Shown here: in pieces, positions 44,450-57,300 of the stretch | Layout: the number at the start of each line of letters is the position of its first letter | Numbering within the stretch: position 1 is the stretch's first letter | NCBI GenBank assembly: GCA_024509875.1 | Contig: JAMPIV010018776.1 | Coordinates: forward strand, 310,001 to 374,000 | Reading direction: 5' to 3' | DNA: 64,000 nucleotides | DNA from: Oreohelix idahoensis | Taxonomy: Eukaryota > Mollusca > Gastropoda > Stylommatophora > Oreohelicidae | Notes under the pieces: generated by a model | What the model was told of the DNA's origin: nothing | The model's input: the letters and a program-made list of their open reading frames with translations, nothing else | The model's database searches: none | Program-made: the position numbers and the translations under genes

Positions 44450-45578
44450 ATGCATACAAATAAGACACAATGGCTAATTAAGAATGGTCTACGACTGAGT
44501 CATCTAAACATATACCATCTATTAGGCAAACTTCCTGAACTTACACGAATTCTGAATCAAAATTTTCATGTTTTTGGAATTTCGGAAAGTCGTTTAAATG
44601 ACAAAATATCAGATTATGATTTTACACTACAAGGCTTTACAACTGTTCGACGAGATTCAAGTAGTAAGCTAGAAACAGGTATAGTAGTATATACAAGGTA
44701 TTTCCAATTCCATTAGTTTTCGCAGCAGAAGCGATTTAGAGACAGCAGAGACCGAGTGCATATGGTTAGAAATAAAAATACCCAGTCAGGGACAATTTCT
44801 AATCGGATATCTTTATAGAAATCCCAGTGCAGGAACAATCTGGTATGAAAATTTCACCACTATGATGAACACAGTATTTACCACTGCCAAAGAAATTATT
44901 CTTTTGGTTGACTTCAACATTGACATGCATAACACAAACCAAACGTGGGAAAACATCATACTATCTTCCAACTTAAAACAAATAGTCAACCAGCCTACCA
45001 GGGTAACAACAACATCATCCACAACAATTGACCACATCCACGTCACCTGTGCAGAAAACATTCTAGAATGCTCTGTTCCTACTGTAGCAATGAGTGACCA
45101 CTATCCAATATGTTGCACGTGGTCAAAGAATAAATATAAAGCTCCCAGAAATAAACATATAAGTATTAAATTTAGAAGTTTCAAAAATTTCAACCATGGA
45201 ATATTTTTACATGTATTGCGAGCTGCACCTCTGGCCAATGTTTACCAGCTTTCTGATCCCGATGACGCCATAGCTCATTGGACACGGATCTTTCATTGTG
45301 TGTTTGATAACCATGCACCAGCTAAAGAAGTTCGTGTGAAACGACAGATCAAATCTCCTTGGATCACACAAGCAGTGCTAGAAGCCATGAGGCAGCGAGA
45401 TCGAGCTCACAGAAATAAGGACTTTAACACATACAGAGCACAAAGAAACAAGGTACAATATTTAATACGTAGAGAAAAGAAAACATACTTTAAAAACTTA
45501 ATTCAGAACAAAACAAACAGTAAAGATATGTGGAAAGCGATCAACACTCTAGCAAACAAACGAAATTCGCCAGACTAA
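44450..45578 (+). pseudogene. LINE endonuclease region, frameshifted
   Basis: Endonuclease half of a CR1/Jockey-like LINE. The first frame (44450-44716) has LRLSHLNIYHLLGKLPEL, FGISESRLND and GFTTVRRD. It breaks at about 44700; the fold continues in another frame with LVDFNIDM (the usual GDFN is changed), TTIDHIHV and SDHYPICC. After the endonuclease, the basic linker (QRDRAHRNKDFNTYRAQRNK) and MWKAINTL lead toward the reverse transcriptase, and the frame closes at 45578. The next 140 bases are a broken bridge. The copy is inactive. Confidence 0.75.
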
Positions 45579-45719
45579 TACCTCATCCCCAATACCTCAT
45601 TTACTTGTACGGACTTAAGCAATTACTTACAGGCAGAAATAACCAGTCTTAAATCTACGATACCAGATTCCCCATGTGACCTAGGCCAACTCGAACACAG
45701 TCCCATCCGACATTCCGTA

Positions 45720-47290
45720 TATGACAGTTAATGAAGTGTATAACTATCTTCTAGGCCTTAAAGAGAATAACTCATCAGGACTTGATGGAATCAGTAATCG
45801 AATACTGCGCTATGCGCAACAGTAATCGAATGCTGCGCTATGCTGCGCCAGTTATTAGTGATTCACAAACATACATATACAATCTATGTATCGCAAAGCG
45901 TTACTTCCCGTTGCACTTTAGAGTCGCTAAGGTATATCCTCTTTTCAAACCTGGTTCCTCTGATACTCGTAACCTTGGTAACTATAAGCCAATCTCTCCA
46001 ATATCATCGCTATCCAAACCACTGGAAAAACACATTCATAAAATAACACTACAACACCTAGTTAACAACGACTTGCTAATTGATAGTCAATCGGGGTTTA
46101 GGCCTAAACATTCATGTCACACTGCTCTATCTAAGATGATAGACAACTGGCACCTAAATATTAACAACGATAACATGTGTGGGGTAGTCTTTGTAGACTT
46201 TAAAAAAGCATTTGATATGATAGATCACGCTATTTTAATTAGAAAACTAGAAACATCAAAAGTAAACTTTCAACTGATGACAATAATTACATCATTCCTG
46301 TCAGACAGAAAACATGTAGTTTCTTACAATAACTCCTATTCTAGCCCAGCAGTAATAAATACTGGCGTTCCTCAGGGTTCTATACTTGGTCCTCTACTTT
46401 TTACCATACACATTAATGACCTTCCTCTTCACATTAGGCACTCATCCTGTGATCTGTTTGCGGACGACTGTACTGTTTACAAGAGTGATACAAGTTGCAA
46501 CACACTCAAACTATCGTTACAAAAGGATACAGATAATCTAATTAAGTGGAGCAACGGTAATCGCATGCTAATAAATATCATTAAAACAAAATGCATGTTA
46601 ATATCAACCAGACAAAAATTACAAAATTCAGAGAAAACAACACTTCAGATCTACATTGGTACCTCACTAATTGAAAACGTTAATGAACATAAAACTCTAG
46701 GTATAATTGTTGACCAGCATCTAAATTGGAACTCACGTGTACATGCACTGACCAAGCAAACGGCACAGAAAGTTTAACAGTTAACTAAAATCAAACATTT
46801 CCTAGATGAAGATGCACGAAAATTGTTCTATATATCTCATATACAAGCAAACCTTGACTATTGCTCCACAATCTGGGATGGTTGCTCAATGTCCAACACA
46901 AAGAGACTCCGTTCACTACAAAAGCGTGCAGTGCGTCTAGTCTCTGACAACTGCCTAACTCAGTGTGTAGATTTGTATAAAAATCTCCGAATACTGCCCT
47001 TAAGAAAGCACCTTCTGTTTAACAAAGCTAAATTTGTTCACAAAATCCTGTCACACAATGCTCCAGCATATCTGTGGCCAATGTTCAATTACAATGAAAG
47101 ACGCAGTCTATGCTTTAACAGATTGCAAGTGCCCAAGCCTAGGCTTGACTTATTCAAGAAAAGCTTAGCGTACTCTGCTGCTCATCTTTGGAATTGTCTT
47201 CCACATAATCTCAGAAACAACATCAGTCCCTATTCATACAATCATAGACTTTTTGAATACTTTCTGAATTCTGATTACATGCCCCCCTAA
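45720..47290 (+). pseudogene. LINE reverse transcriptase region, frameshifted
   Basis: Upstream of 45782 the plus strand reads NEVYNYLLGLKENNSSGLDGI, a normal start of the domain. A 28-base tandem duplication (45793-45820 and 45821-45848) then shifts the frame. The rest is open to 46777: HFRVAKVYPLFKPG, QSGFRPKHSCHTAL, FVDFKKAFDMIDH, GVPQGSILGPLLF, FADDCTVY (catalytic ADD) and LGIIVDQHLNWN. A stop after TAQKV is followed in frame by the C-terminal region, with ANLDYCSTIWDGC, LQKRAVRLVSDN and HLWNCLPHNLRNN, to the TAA at 47290. At least one frameshift and one nonsense codon inactivate it. Confidence 0.8.
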
Positions 47291-47589
47291 TCGGATTATC
47301 TTTTCTTATAACATCAACTGTAGGTTCTAATGACGATGTTTGTACTTTTCAACATATGTTATGTCATGCTTATAAGTAATTAATGTTAATATGAGTGTAC
47401 TATATTATTACAAGTGTATTTTACTTTACAACGTTGAATTTCTTGAAATTGATGTGTAAAATGCATATGAGAATAAATGAATTCAGTATGAAAGGTGAGC
47501 GAAAGGAAGGGCAGAATGTTAGACGGGCCTGCGTGCCCAATTCTCAACCCTTTGAAAATAAAGTTCGTTCGTTCGTTCGTTCTCTTCTC

Positions 47590-48190
47590 CATGTGTTTTT
47601 TGGTCTACCTCTGCCTCTCTTTCCCCGTGGATTCCAGAACAAGGACTGCCTTGTAATGCTATCAACAGGTTTCCTCAATGTGTGTCATATCCATCGCTAG
47701 CGTCGTCTTCTCAACTCTTGTTCCACCGGCACTTGTCTGGTTCTTGTCATCAGTTCCACATTTGTGACTTTGTCATACCATTTCAGTCCTTCTATTCTAC
47801 GCAAGCACACGTTTATAAAAGTCGGTAGCTTTTTGGTTGTTGTTTTTGTTGCTTTCCATGTCTCAAAGCCATACAATAGGACTGACTTGACATTTGAGTT
47901 GAAGATTCTTATTTTCGTTTTGGACTTTTTTTCTCTTGTTCTCCATATGTTTCCCAATGCAATGAAAGATCCTCTTGCTTTTTTGTATTCTTATTTTGAT
48001 ATCATTGTCCGTCCCTCCAACTTTGTCCACATTACTGCCAAGATATGTATACGGTTCTACATCTTTTAGTGGTGTTTCTTCAAGTTCAACCGTGTTATCA
48101 TTTCTTGCATTTATTCTCATAATCACGTAACCATACTGTCAAATAATCTGTTTTCGTCTTCTATGCCTGATTTTGTAGACATCTTAGTAA
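47590..48190 (-). pseudogene. RTE-like LINE reverse transcriptase C-terminal fragment
   Basis: The minus strand carries MRINARNDNTVELEETPLKD, YTYLGSNVDKVGG, then after a frameshift KTKIRIFNSNVKSVLLYG, CLRRIEGLKWYDKVTNVEL and VPVEQELRRRR. These are the thumb and C-terminal motifs of RTE-like LINEs. The catalytic part is missing, so this is a 5'-truncated, decayed copy that lies tail to tail with the preceding LINE. The stub at 15780-16000 shares its C-terminal motif. Confidence 0.75.
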
Positions 48191-49525
48191 CCCGGCGTTT
48201 CTGGGCCCCATTCCAGTCATGATCCGAAACCTTAATTAGTGTAAGTAGTTTATTTAGTAACTCACTTTCCTACACTGTCAGTTTAACTCAACAGCTCTCG
48301 GGTAAATACGGGCTCCGGTATGGAATTGATCTTTATTCTTCTAAAGACTACAATAGGCCGGTAGGAGGAGTCAGTCATCGAAGTGATGGCAGAAAAAAGA
48401 CAGACGTCCAATAAAAATCTATTCAGTATTAAATTAAAGGACAGTGACAGTACGGTTCTATTGTGAAACTTTGTTTATTTGTCAAGTTTGAAGTACATTA
48501 ATTTTCTGTTTCTGAAGGATCACCTGACAAAGGAAAAAGGGTTTTGTTAGAAAATGAATGAATGTTATTAAAACTAGGAGGAAATCTAACATGTGAGAAG
48601 GGGGAAGTTTGGATAGAATGGGTGCTTGGAAAAAAAGAGCAAACATTAATTGAAGTACATGAATATTGATTTAAGAACTTTTGCACAATGTAACGGGTAT
48701 ACCCATATCCAGCATGGAGATTCGGCCTGGATCTCGACACACAGGGAGGCATCACCGCTGCCAAGGATGCAGGGTTACCGTATGTTTTAACCCTCTTCCT
48801 AAACAGCAAGCGGGGCATCACCATGTCAAATGGACCCGACCTTCCCTGAACTCATGCAGGGCCTGGACCTAACCAAGTCTTCTTTACTAGAAGGCCTGAC
48901 GCTAAGCCTGTTACTTACGCCACCATATAAACAAATAAATGTAACATCTTGTGACCACCTTCTGTAACATACCACATTTGAGGGTAACAGACACATCTGA
49001 ACGAATGCACTCAAACACCACTTGAATGAAAAAAATTGAGCCATTTTATCTGGAACCAGAAAGATAGATGAAGAAGATATGGTCATTCAGAGTGAGGGAT
49101 GCAAGAAAGAAACCCGCTCGGATGTTTCATTATATCGTCATACACAAATACTGTGGATCAGCCTTCAAATCTGGATGATCATCGAAGGCATACCTCGTAG
49201 ATTTCTATGGAAACAGAAGATATTATTACACATTCTATACAGATTATTTTGGAAATATCATTATGAGAAGTAACAATATGATAAATCGTTTCAAAAATCA
49301 AGACACGTATTCTGCATATGTAATTAATCTATCTTGAACATGAAAGAACATAATCAACACAAAAGTTATTACTTGTGAAAGATTTAAACACACAAAAATA
49401 ACATCAACAGTCTACAGCAAAGGCACCCAAAAGGCTTGGCGCAACTGCGGAAAATGTATAATGTGAGTATATGAGGATTGCAGTAAGACGGGGTAAAACG
49501 GTAGAATGGATGAAAAAAAATAAAA
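48191..49525. other. No recognisable gene
   Basis: No protein motif or RNA recognised. The part around 48700-48900 is GC-richer and may be an old repeat; no partner is in the window. Confidence 0.35.
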
Positions 49526-49720
49526 ATTTTAAATCGCTGTGTCCTCGGGATGAAAGTTACCTTTTACGTAATCCCAATGAAAACTCTTGACCTAGCTACT
49601 AAAATATTGTTGTGAGCTGCATGAGATAGGAACGCCATCGTTTCTTGTTACGGTTCGTCATTCCCTCCCCCTCTCCTTTTTGCGTAAAATCACACACTCA
49701 AACTCACACAGATATATGTG
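49526..49720. repeat. Repeat shared with the hAT-like element
   Basis: Same-orientation match to 41016-41200: AAATCGCTGTGTCCTCGGGATGA, CCCAATGAAAACTCT, CTAGCTACTAAAATATTGT, GCATGAGATAGGAACGCCATC and CTCTCCTTTTTGCNTAAAATCACA, each within the two segments. It shows that the element at 40880-42283 belongs to a dispersed family. Confidence 0.8.
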
Positions 49721-50786
49721 TGCGTTTGGCCAGAAGGGTGTGATTTTAGACTGAGTAATAGTTGTCGATCTAGTCTGCGGTGTATATTTATGCTCATGTT
49801 GTCATTCTCACACGGGAATGGGCGATCTAAACGAAACAAACCTTTGCCATATGATAGGAAGACAAACTTGTGAGACGCAGAAGATGTAATGAGAGACGGC
49901 CCTTGGTTTTAGACATCTCGGCGCTGTCTGATACAAGAGGAACACCTTGTTGAGCACAAAGCCGTGAGAGGTGTGACTCCGGGCAAGAGATATCGTGGGA
50001 ATGTAACCATTAGCGGGCGGAACTTGAATTGTGAACGTTTAGGAAGATAATCCTTACTAAATTGTGATCTCATGTCATCCAAACTGAGCATATGACTCCT
50101 GATTTGCTCCCTAGAGGGATGGGCGGAGCTTTGCCTGACATTTTGACCTGGCTATCATAAGGTACCGGCGAGTATAGGTAAGATTTAAACTAAAAGAGTT
50201 GAAGGCTTCAGTCAGAGCTGAGAAGAAGGCAGATCGTCTTCTTGTGCAAAACGCGCCCTCGTACGATAACCAAGTGAGGTTCGGACTGTTGCATAGTTGC
50301 GTCTGTGATAAGAGAGCTAACGACAGTGAGGTATGCTAACCTATGAGAACATTTTATAATACTTAACATAAAGTAATATTAGACGTTTCAGGTTTAGAAG
50401 TTAATGCTTTTTAGCGTTTGTCTACCTATAGTTTGATACAAGCTGATTTGCGATGTATGTGTTGTCTAGTGTAATTTCACGTATATCTATCTCATCGCTA
50501 TTTTCAACCGTGAGACTGTGTGTTTAATGTGTAAAGTACTAAGCGATTTTATTAGAGGAATTCTATTGCCGCATTGCGCTGTATACAAGTGTATACGTAT
50601 TACCATTATTATTATTTGTATAGTGTTAAGTAATATTTTTATTGCATTCTTGTGAGCAGTAAGTGTGGTTAATTTTACATCAGTGATTTTTGTGAGAGAA
50701 AGATTAGTGTACCCTCTAGCTCCGTGAGTAGCCTATGCCTATTACGTTTAGTATAGAGCTGTAAGAATAGAGTATATATATATATC
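49721..50786. other. No recognisable gene
   Basis: No coding or RNA feature recognised. A TATATATATATCATCATCATCATG run at 50773-50796 joins the LINE fragment that follows. Confidence 0.35.
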
Positions 50787-51092
<306 letters not shown>

Positions 51093-51104
51093 ATAATAAA
51101 TTCT

Positions 51105-52650
51105 TTAAGCACCAAACACGGCGCATAAGGCAGAAACCAGTGCTCTCCAGGTTGTTCGTTGTGACGCCACTCCTCTTAGCTCTTGCACATTATTTAGGCC
51201 CAACGTTCTTCCTTCTCTTATTATTGTTCTTCTGAGTGTTTCTTTTGGTCTTCCTTTTTTCCTCTTACCCTCAGGAACCCAAGTGAGCGCCTGTAGTGGT
51301 ATTCTGTTTGTTGTTTTGCATTCGTAGGACCACATGACCGATATAAGACCTGTTCATTCATTCAGCTTGTTCTCCAATGATTTTGTTATTTTCCAACTCT
51401 CACAGCCGTATGTTAACACTGAGATAACATTTGAATTAAACAGACGAAGCTTGGTATGTATATTCAATGATCGTAATTTCCAAATGTTAGATAATCTATT
51501 GAAGGCGCTAGCTGCCAAAGCAATTCTAGTATGGATTTCTCTTGTTGTGTCACCATCCTGAGTCATTTTACTGCCTAAATAATTGAAACTTTCAACTTTA
51601 TGTAGTTTTTCCCCGTTCAAGATGATATCAAAGGTCTCGTTAGAAAAGTTCATAGCTTTAGTTTTAGAGGCATTTATTTGGAGACCTATTTTAATCGAGA
51701 GATGACACAAATTATTTATTGCTTCTTGGGATTGTCTTGGTGTTGAACTTAAGAATGCTACATCATCTGCGAAATCCAAGTCCCCCAGGAATTTTCCATT
51801 TGTCCATTTTATACCCAATTGTTCATTGTGGGTATAGTTTCTCATAACCCAATCAATAGCTATTCCAAAAAGTAGTGGTGACATAATACAGCCTTGTTTC
51901 ACCCCTGTTTCTACTGTAAACCATTCTGTATTCCCTTTATTTGTTCTAACACAACATCTTGCATTGTCATATAGCGCTTTGATTATATTCACATATTTTG
52001 TTGGAAAACCATAGATTGTAAGTATCTTCCACAATGATGGGCGGTGTAGACTATCAAAGGCTTTTTGAAAATCGACGAAGGTGATAATAAGTGGCGATTG
52101 CCTTTCCACTGATTCTTCTATAATTGTTCTTAGTGTGAATATTTGATCAATACATGATCGTTTCGGCCTGAAACCCGCTTGTTCTTCTCTGATCTTTTCG
52201 TCAGCATGCAATTTAAGTCTTTCTAACATCATGCAACATAATAATTTTCCAGGTACTGATAATAGAGATATACCACGCCAGTTATTACAGTCTGATAGAT
52301 CACCTTTCTTCAGTAACTTTACAATAATACTGTCTTTCCATTGTTGTGGTGGTTGTTCTTCTCTCCATACTTCATTTATAATATCTAAAATTCTCAAGAG
52401 GTTGTAGTCATTAACTGCTTTAATCATTTCCCCTGAAATTTCGTCAACTCCAGCAGCTTTAAAATTTTTAAATCTTTTAACGGCTTGTTTGATCTCGTCC
52501 AGCGTGAATTCATCGCAAGTTATTGGCAAGGTGGTTGTGGGTGTTTCATTATTAAAATCAGGTGTTACTGTTGGTGGTGGTCTGTTTAGCACCTCCATGA
52601 AGTGCTCAGCCCATCTCTTCATTTGTTCTTTTTCTGTTGGTATTGAATTC
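51105..52650 (-). pseudogene. LINE reverse transcriptase, 5'-truncated, internally deleted
   Basis: From about 52650 the minus strand encodes a LINE reverse transcriptase: MKRWAEHFMEVLNRPPP, KAAGVDEISGEMIK, NNWRGISLLSVPGKL, EQAGFRPKRSCIDQ, FVDFQKAFDSLHR, VKQGCIMSPLLF and DFADDVAFL (catalytic FADD). The thumb follows, with FNYLGSKMTQDGD and LTYGCESWKITK. After ENKLNE the frame stops at about 51354. About 55 residues expected before YIGHV are missing, and one further frameshift precedes the C-terminal TWVPEGKRKKGRPKETLRR. The endonuclease is absent: the copy begins next to the (TA)n tract at 52667. It is inactive. Confidence 0.85.
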
Positions 52651-52666
52651 CCTAATTTACCTTTAA

Positions 52667-53642
<976 letters not shown>

Positions 53643-53650
53643 CACACACA

Positions 53651-53682
<32 letters not shown>

Positions 53683-53688
53683 CACACG

Positions 53689-53760
<72 letters not shown>
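53643..53760. repeat. (ACGC)n/(AC)n/(AT)n compound microsatellite
   Basis: CACGCACG units, then (AC)n, then (AT)n; the open frames here are artefacts. Confidence 0.95.
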
Positions 53761-53761
<1 letters not shown>

Positions 53762-54279
53762 TCTTGTTTTATTGATCACACCAAAGCTTTCGACTGTGTT
53801 CAACAACAGCAGTTATGGACTATCATGAAAAATATGGGATTTCCAAACCACCTTATACAACTCATTGCACTGCTGTACCAAGAACAACAGACAGCCGTAA
53901 GAATAGATGGAGAAACATCAGAATGGTTTGAAGTACAGAAAGGAGTAAAACAAGGCTGTACCTTACCTGTTTAATATTTATGCCGAGAATATTATGAGAA
54001 ACGTAAGAGATGACCAAGAACACACAGAGTTTGACCCATTCAACGTCGGCGGGTACCAGATCCCGGAAATCAGATATGCTGACGACACAGTCCTCCTATC
54101 GACCAACCCAGAAGGACTTGAACGATTAATTCTGTCAACCAAAAAGCACAGCGATGCCAAGAATCTATACCTAAACACCAAAAAACCAAAGTATTGAAAA
54201 CAGACAAAGTAAAGATCAAACCAGAAAATTAAATTGATAACGAAGAACTGGAAGGTGTTAATGAATTCGAATACTTAGG
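53762..54279 (+). pseudogene. LINE reverse transcriptase fragment
   Basis: The plus strand starts inside the palm: CFIDHTKAFDCV, then LIQLIALLYQEQQTAVRIDG, GVKQGCTL, and after a small deletion and frameshift at about 53965, IRYADDTVLLS (catalytic YADD) and VNEFEYLGL. The 5' side is the compound microsatellite. The 3' side is cut by the remnant LTR of the second Gmr1-like element. The sequence differs from the other LINEs here, so this is at least a fourth LINE family. Confidence 0.8.
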
Positions 54280-54326
54280 ACTAAAATCTTACTGAAATAA
54301 GCGATTATCTCACAGATTTTACTACA
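54280..54326 (-). repeat. 3' LTR remnant of Gmr1-like copy 2
   Basis: On the minus strand it begins TGTAGTAAAATCTGTGAGA and matches the start of the solo LTR (2306 on) for about 47 bases, to CAGTAAGATTTTAG. It then stops abruptly at LINE sequence. GGGAGGTG, a polypurine tract, lies just inside (54327-54334). Confidence 0.8.
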
Positions 54327-54396
54327 CACCTCCCATCCTAAAACATGCATCCATTGCAGGTTACAATCTGTGAGATAACTTAGCGCAAATAAAGTC

Positions 54397-57300
54397 CTAC
54401 ATTTTCTTCTGATTTTCATCACAAGGATGTCTACTCAAAAAATCTGCAACGACGTTCTGAAGGCCGGGAATATATTCAATCAGAAATGAGTATGGCTGTA
54501 ATAATAATGACCATCTTAATAATCTGGAATTTTCATGCTTGGCTTGTGACAGGAATACGAGAGGTGAATGATCCGTTTGGCCCACAAATGTCCTGCCATA
54601 TAGATAAATCTGAAATTTTTTTATAGCCCATATTAACGCCAAACATTCTTTCTCACTTGTTGAATAATTTTTCTCCGCCTTGTTCAACTTGCGGCTTGCA
54701 TAAGCGACTGGGTTCAATTCCCCATCTTGTGAGGAGGACCTTTGCAACAATGTAGCGCCCAGGCCCACATTGCTTCCGTCACTTCTCACGACAAATTCTT
54801 GATTCAAGTCAGGCAATTGCAATACTGGCCTGCTTGTGAGTTTTTCTTTTAACTCCTGGTAAGCCAATTCACACTGTGCGGACCAATTTATTGTATCAGG
54901 TTGTCCCTTTCGAGTTAAATCCGTCAGAGGAGCACATATAGAGTTAAAATGTTTAATGTACTTTTGGTAGAAACCACACAACGACACAAAAGATCGCACA
55001 TCTTTCTTTGTTTGTGGCCTAGATGCTCTTTTCAGTTTCTCCAGATTCTTGGGGTCAGGGGTCATGCTACCCTGATGTACGGTATGTCCCAAGAATTTCA
55101 ACTCGTTACACCCAATACAACATTTTGTTTGTCTAGCGGTCAAGTTAGCCTCTCTGAGTCTATCAAACAGCATATTCAAAGAGTTAACATGTTCCTCAAA
55201 AGTTTCAGTAGCAATGAGGATATCATCCATGAAATTCGAAATACATGGATTTTTCAGGGGATCCAACTATTTTTGCATCATCCTAGAAAACACACTCGGG
55301 GCATTTTTCAACCCAAACGGTAGCATGTTGATCTCATAATGACCTTCTGAGGTGCTAAATGCTAAGTAAGATCGAACCTCAGGCTTTACTGGAATTTGAT
55401 AATAGCCTTTGCTCAGATCCACCTTTGAAAAATATTTTGCCTTGTTCAGCCTGGCAAAAAGTTGAGTAGTATCAGGTAATAGATCCACCTGATCTTCTGT
55501 GACAGCATTCAGTTTCCTGTAATCGATGCACAGTCTATGTTCTCCCGATGGTTTCCGCAACAAAACCACACAGGAACTATAAGGAGACTCACTGTGAGAA
55601 ATAATCCCTTCTTGTAACAAATAATCAATCTCCTCTTTCAAAGCTTTTTCCTTAGCGAACGGAATAGAATAAGGCCTCATACAGATGGGTGTTGGGTCTA
55701 GTAGTTTCATATCATATTCCAACAAATTTGTGTGCCCCGGCTTATCCGTTAACACGTCTGTATGTTTCTCCAGGACCTTTTGAATCCTCTCCCTTTGTCC
55801 TTTTTTTAGGTGATTACTAATCTTCACCTGTTCAAACGTTTCACTGGGCTTCAGTGGATTGGTATGATGAGGTAACAGTCTCTTCTGCCTTCTCATCTGT
55901 CCACGTCCTTAACAAGGCTTCTAGTGGACCTTTTATTGGCCTTCTAAATAACAGGGTTGCGGGAGCCATCCCGGTTGAATTATGTGGAACTTCCCGATAA
56001 GCAAACAATGCAGCGGGCAAATATTGGTCCCACGTATCAGGTTTCTCATGTGCCAGCTTTCTAAGGATAGAAATGAGAGTCCCATTGAACCTCTCTACCT
56101 GGCCGTTCCCTTGGGGGTGATACGGACTACAACGAAAGTGCTTGGCTTGAAATAACCTAAAGACTTCTTCTGTTAGTTTTCCCTTGAACTGAGAGCCGTT
56201 ATCAGTCAAGATCCGATGCGGGAATCCTAACCTTGTGAATATAGTAAGTAATGCCTCTGCCACATGTTTCGAATCGATTGACGACAGGGCTACCGCCTCT
56301 CGCCACATAGAACAAGTGTCCACCAGAGTAAGGATGTAACTGTTCCTCCTCTTGGTCCGAGTGAGAGGTCCCACAATATCCACTGCAACTCTCTCAAAAG
56401 GTGTTCCCACTATGGGCATTTCCCCTAGAGTTGCTGGAGCAGTCCAATGTTTCGGAGCTACTCTCTGACATTCTGGACAGCATTTTACATATCTCTTTAT
56501 GTCTTCCGTTATCCCTGGCCAGAAATAATGACAAGCTATACGCTGTCCGGTTGCGCTGATCCCCATATGACCACTAAATGGAACTGCATGTCCTAATTCC
56601 AACACTCTCTCCCGATATGAATTTGGAAGTACCAGTTGGCTGTGACCATTTGTTCCATTTCCGGTCTTCCTGTACAACAATTTGTTCTTCATATAATAAT
56701 CCCCTTTGCTTAGAGGTGTGTGGCATTTAGGTAATTTTTTAAAGCAAGGCTTGAGTGTCCTATCCTCCGCCTGTGCCTTCCTCATCTCCTCTGGATGAGT
56801 ATTTATCGGCTCATCTTCTTCCTTTCTGGATTGTGAACGGGTCTGGGCATCTGCCAGAACCACAGGTCTCTTGGGATTCCCCAAGAAGACATAACGACAT
56901 CCCAATATCAGAGGGTAAATGGGTGCGTCTAACACTGCTGCTCTGATTATCCCTTCCACATAGCGAGTTTTCACTGTTATCCTTGCAATGGGAAGTTTTA
57001 TGAGTGGTAGGTCCTTGGTCGCACCTTGAATCTCCACTGTTTCTGTGGTATACTGATCCGGGTTCACCAAGTGCGCACTCACAACGGAATCGAAATCCAA
57101 ACCGGTATCGTAAAGGCACCTAATTGTGAATCCATTACATACCACGTCCTCACATACTGGGGGATGATAAGGTTCCTGCTGTCCAGTAGGTTTTACCTTT
57201 TCTTCCTTGTTCCCCAACTTCATCGCAGCACATCCAGAAAGTTTCCTAGTACAAAATTTTGTGTCATGACCCTCTCTCTTACACCATTTGCAATAGTATC

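Larger units (their letters stand above)
44440..47580 (+). mobile_element. Jockey/CR1-like LINE, decayed
   Basis: Endonuclease, reverse transcriptase and a 3' untranslated region in the right order. It ends in TTTGAAAATAAAG followed by a (GTTC)n tail at about 47561-47582. The GISESRL, VDFKKAFD, VPQGSILGPLLF and LQKRAVRLV motifs resemble the CR1/Jockey group; a tree is needed for the clade. It has several lesions. Confidence 0.75.
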
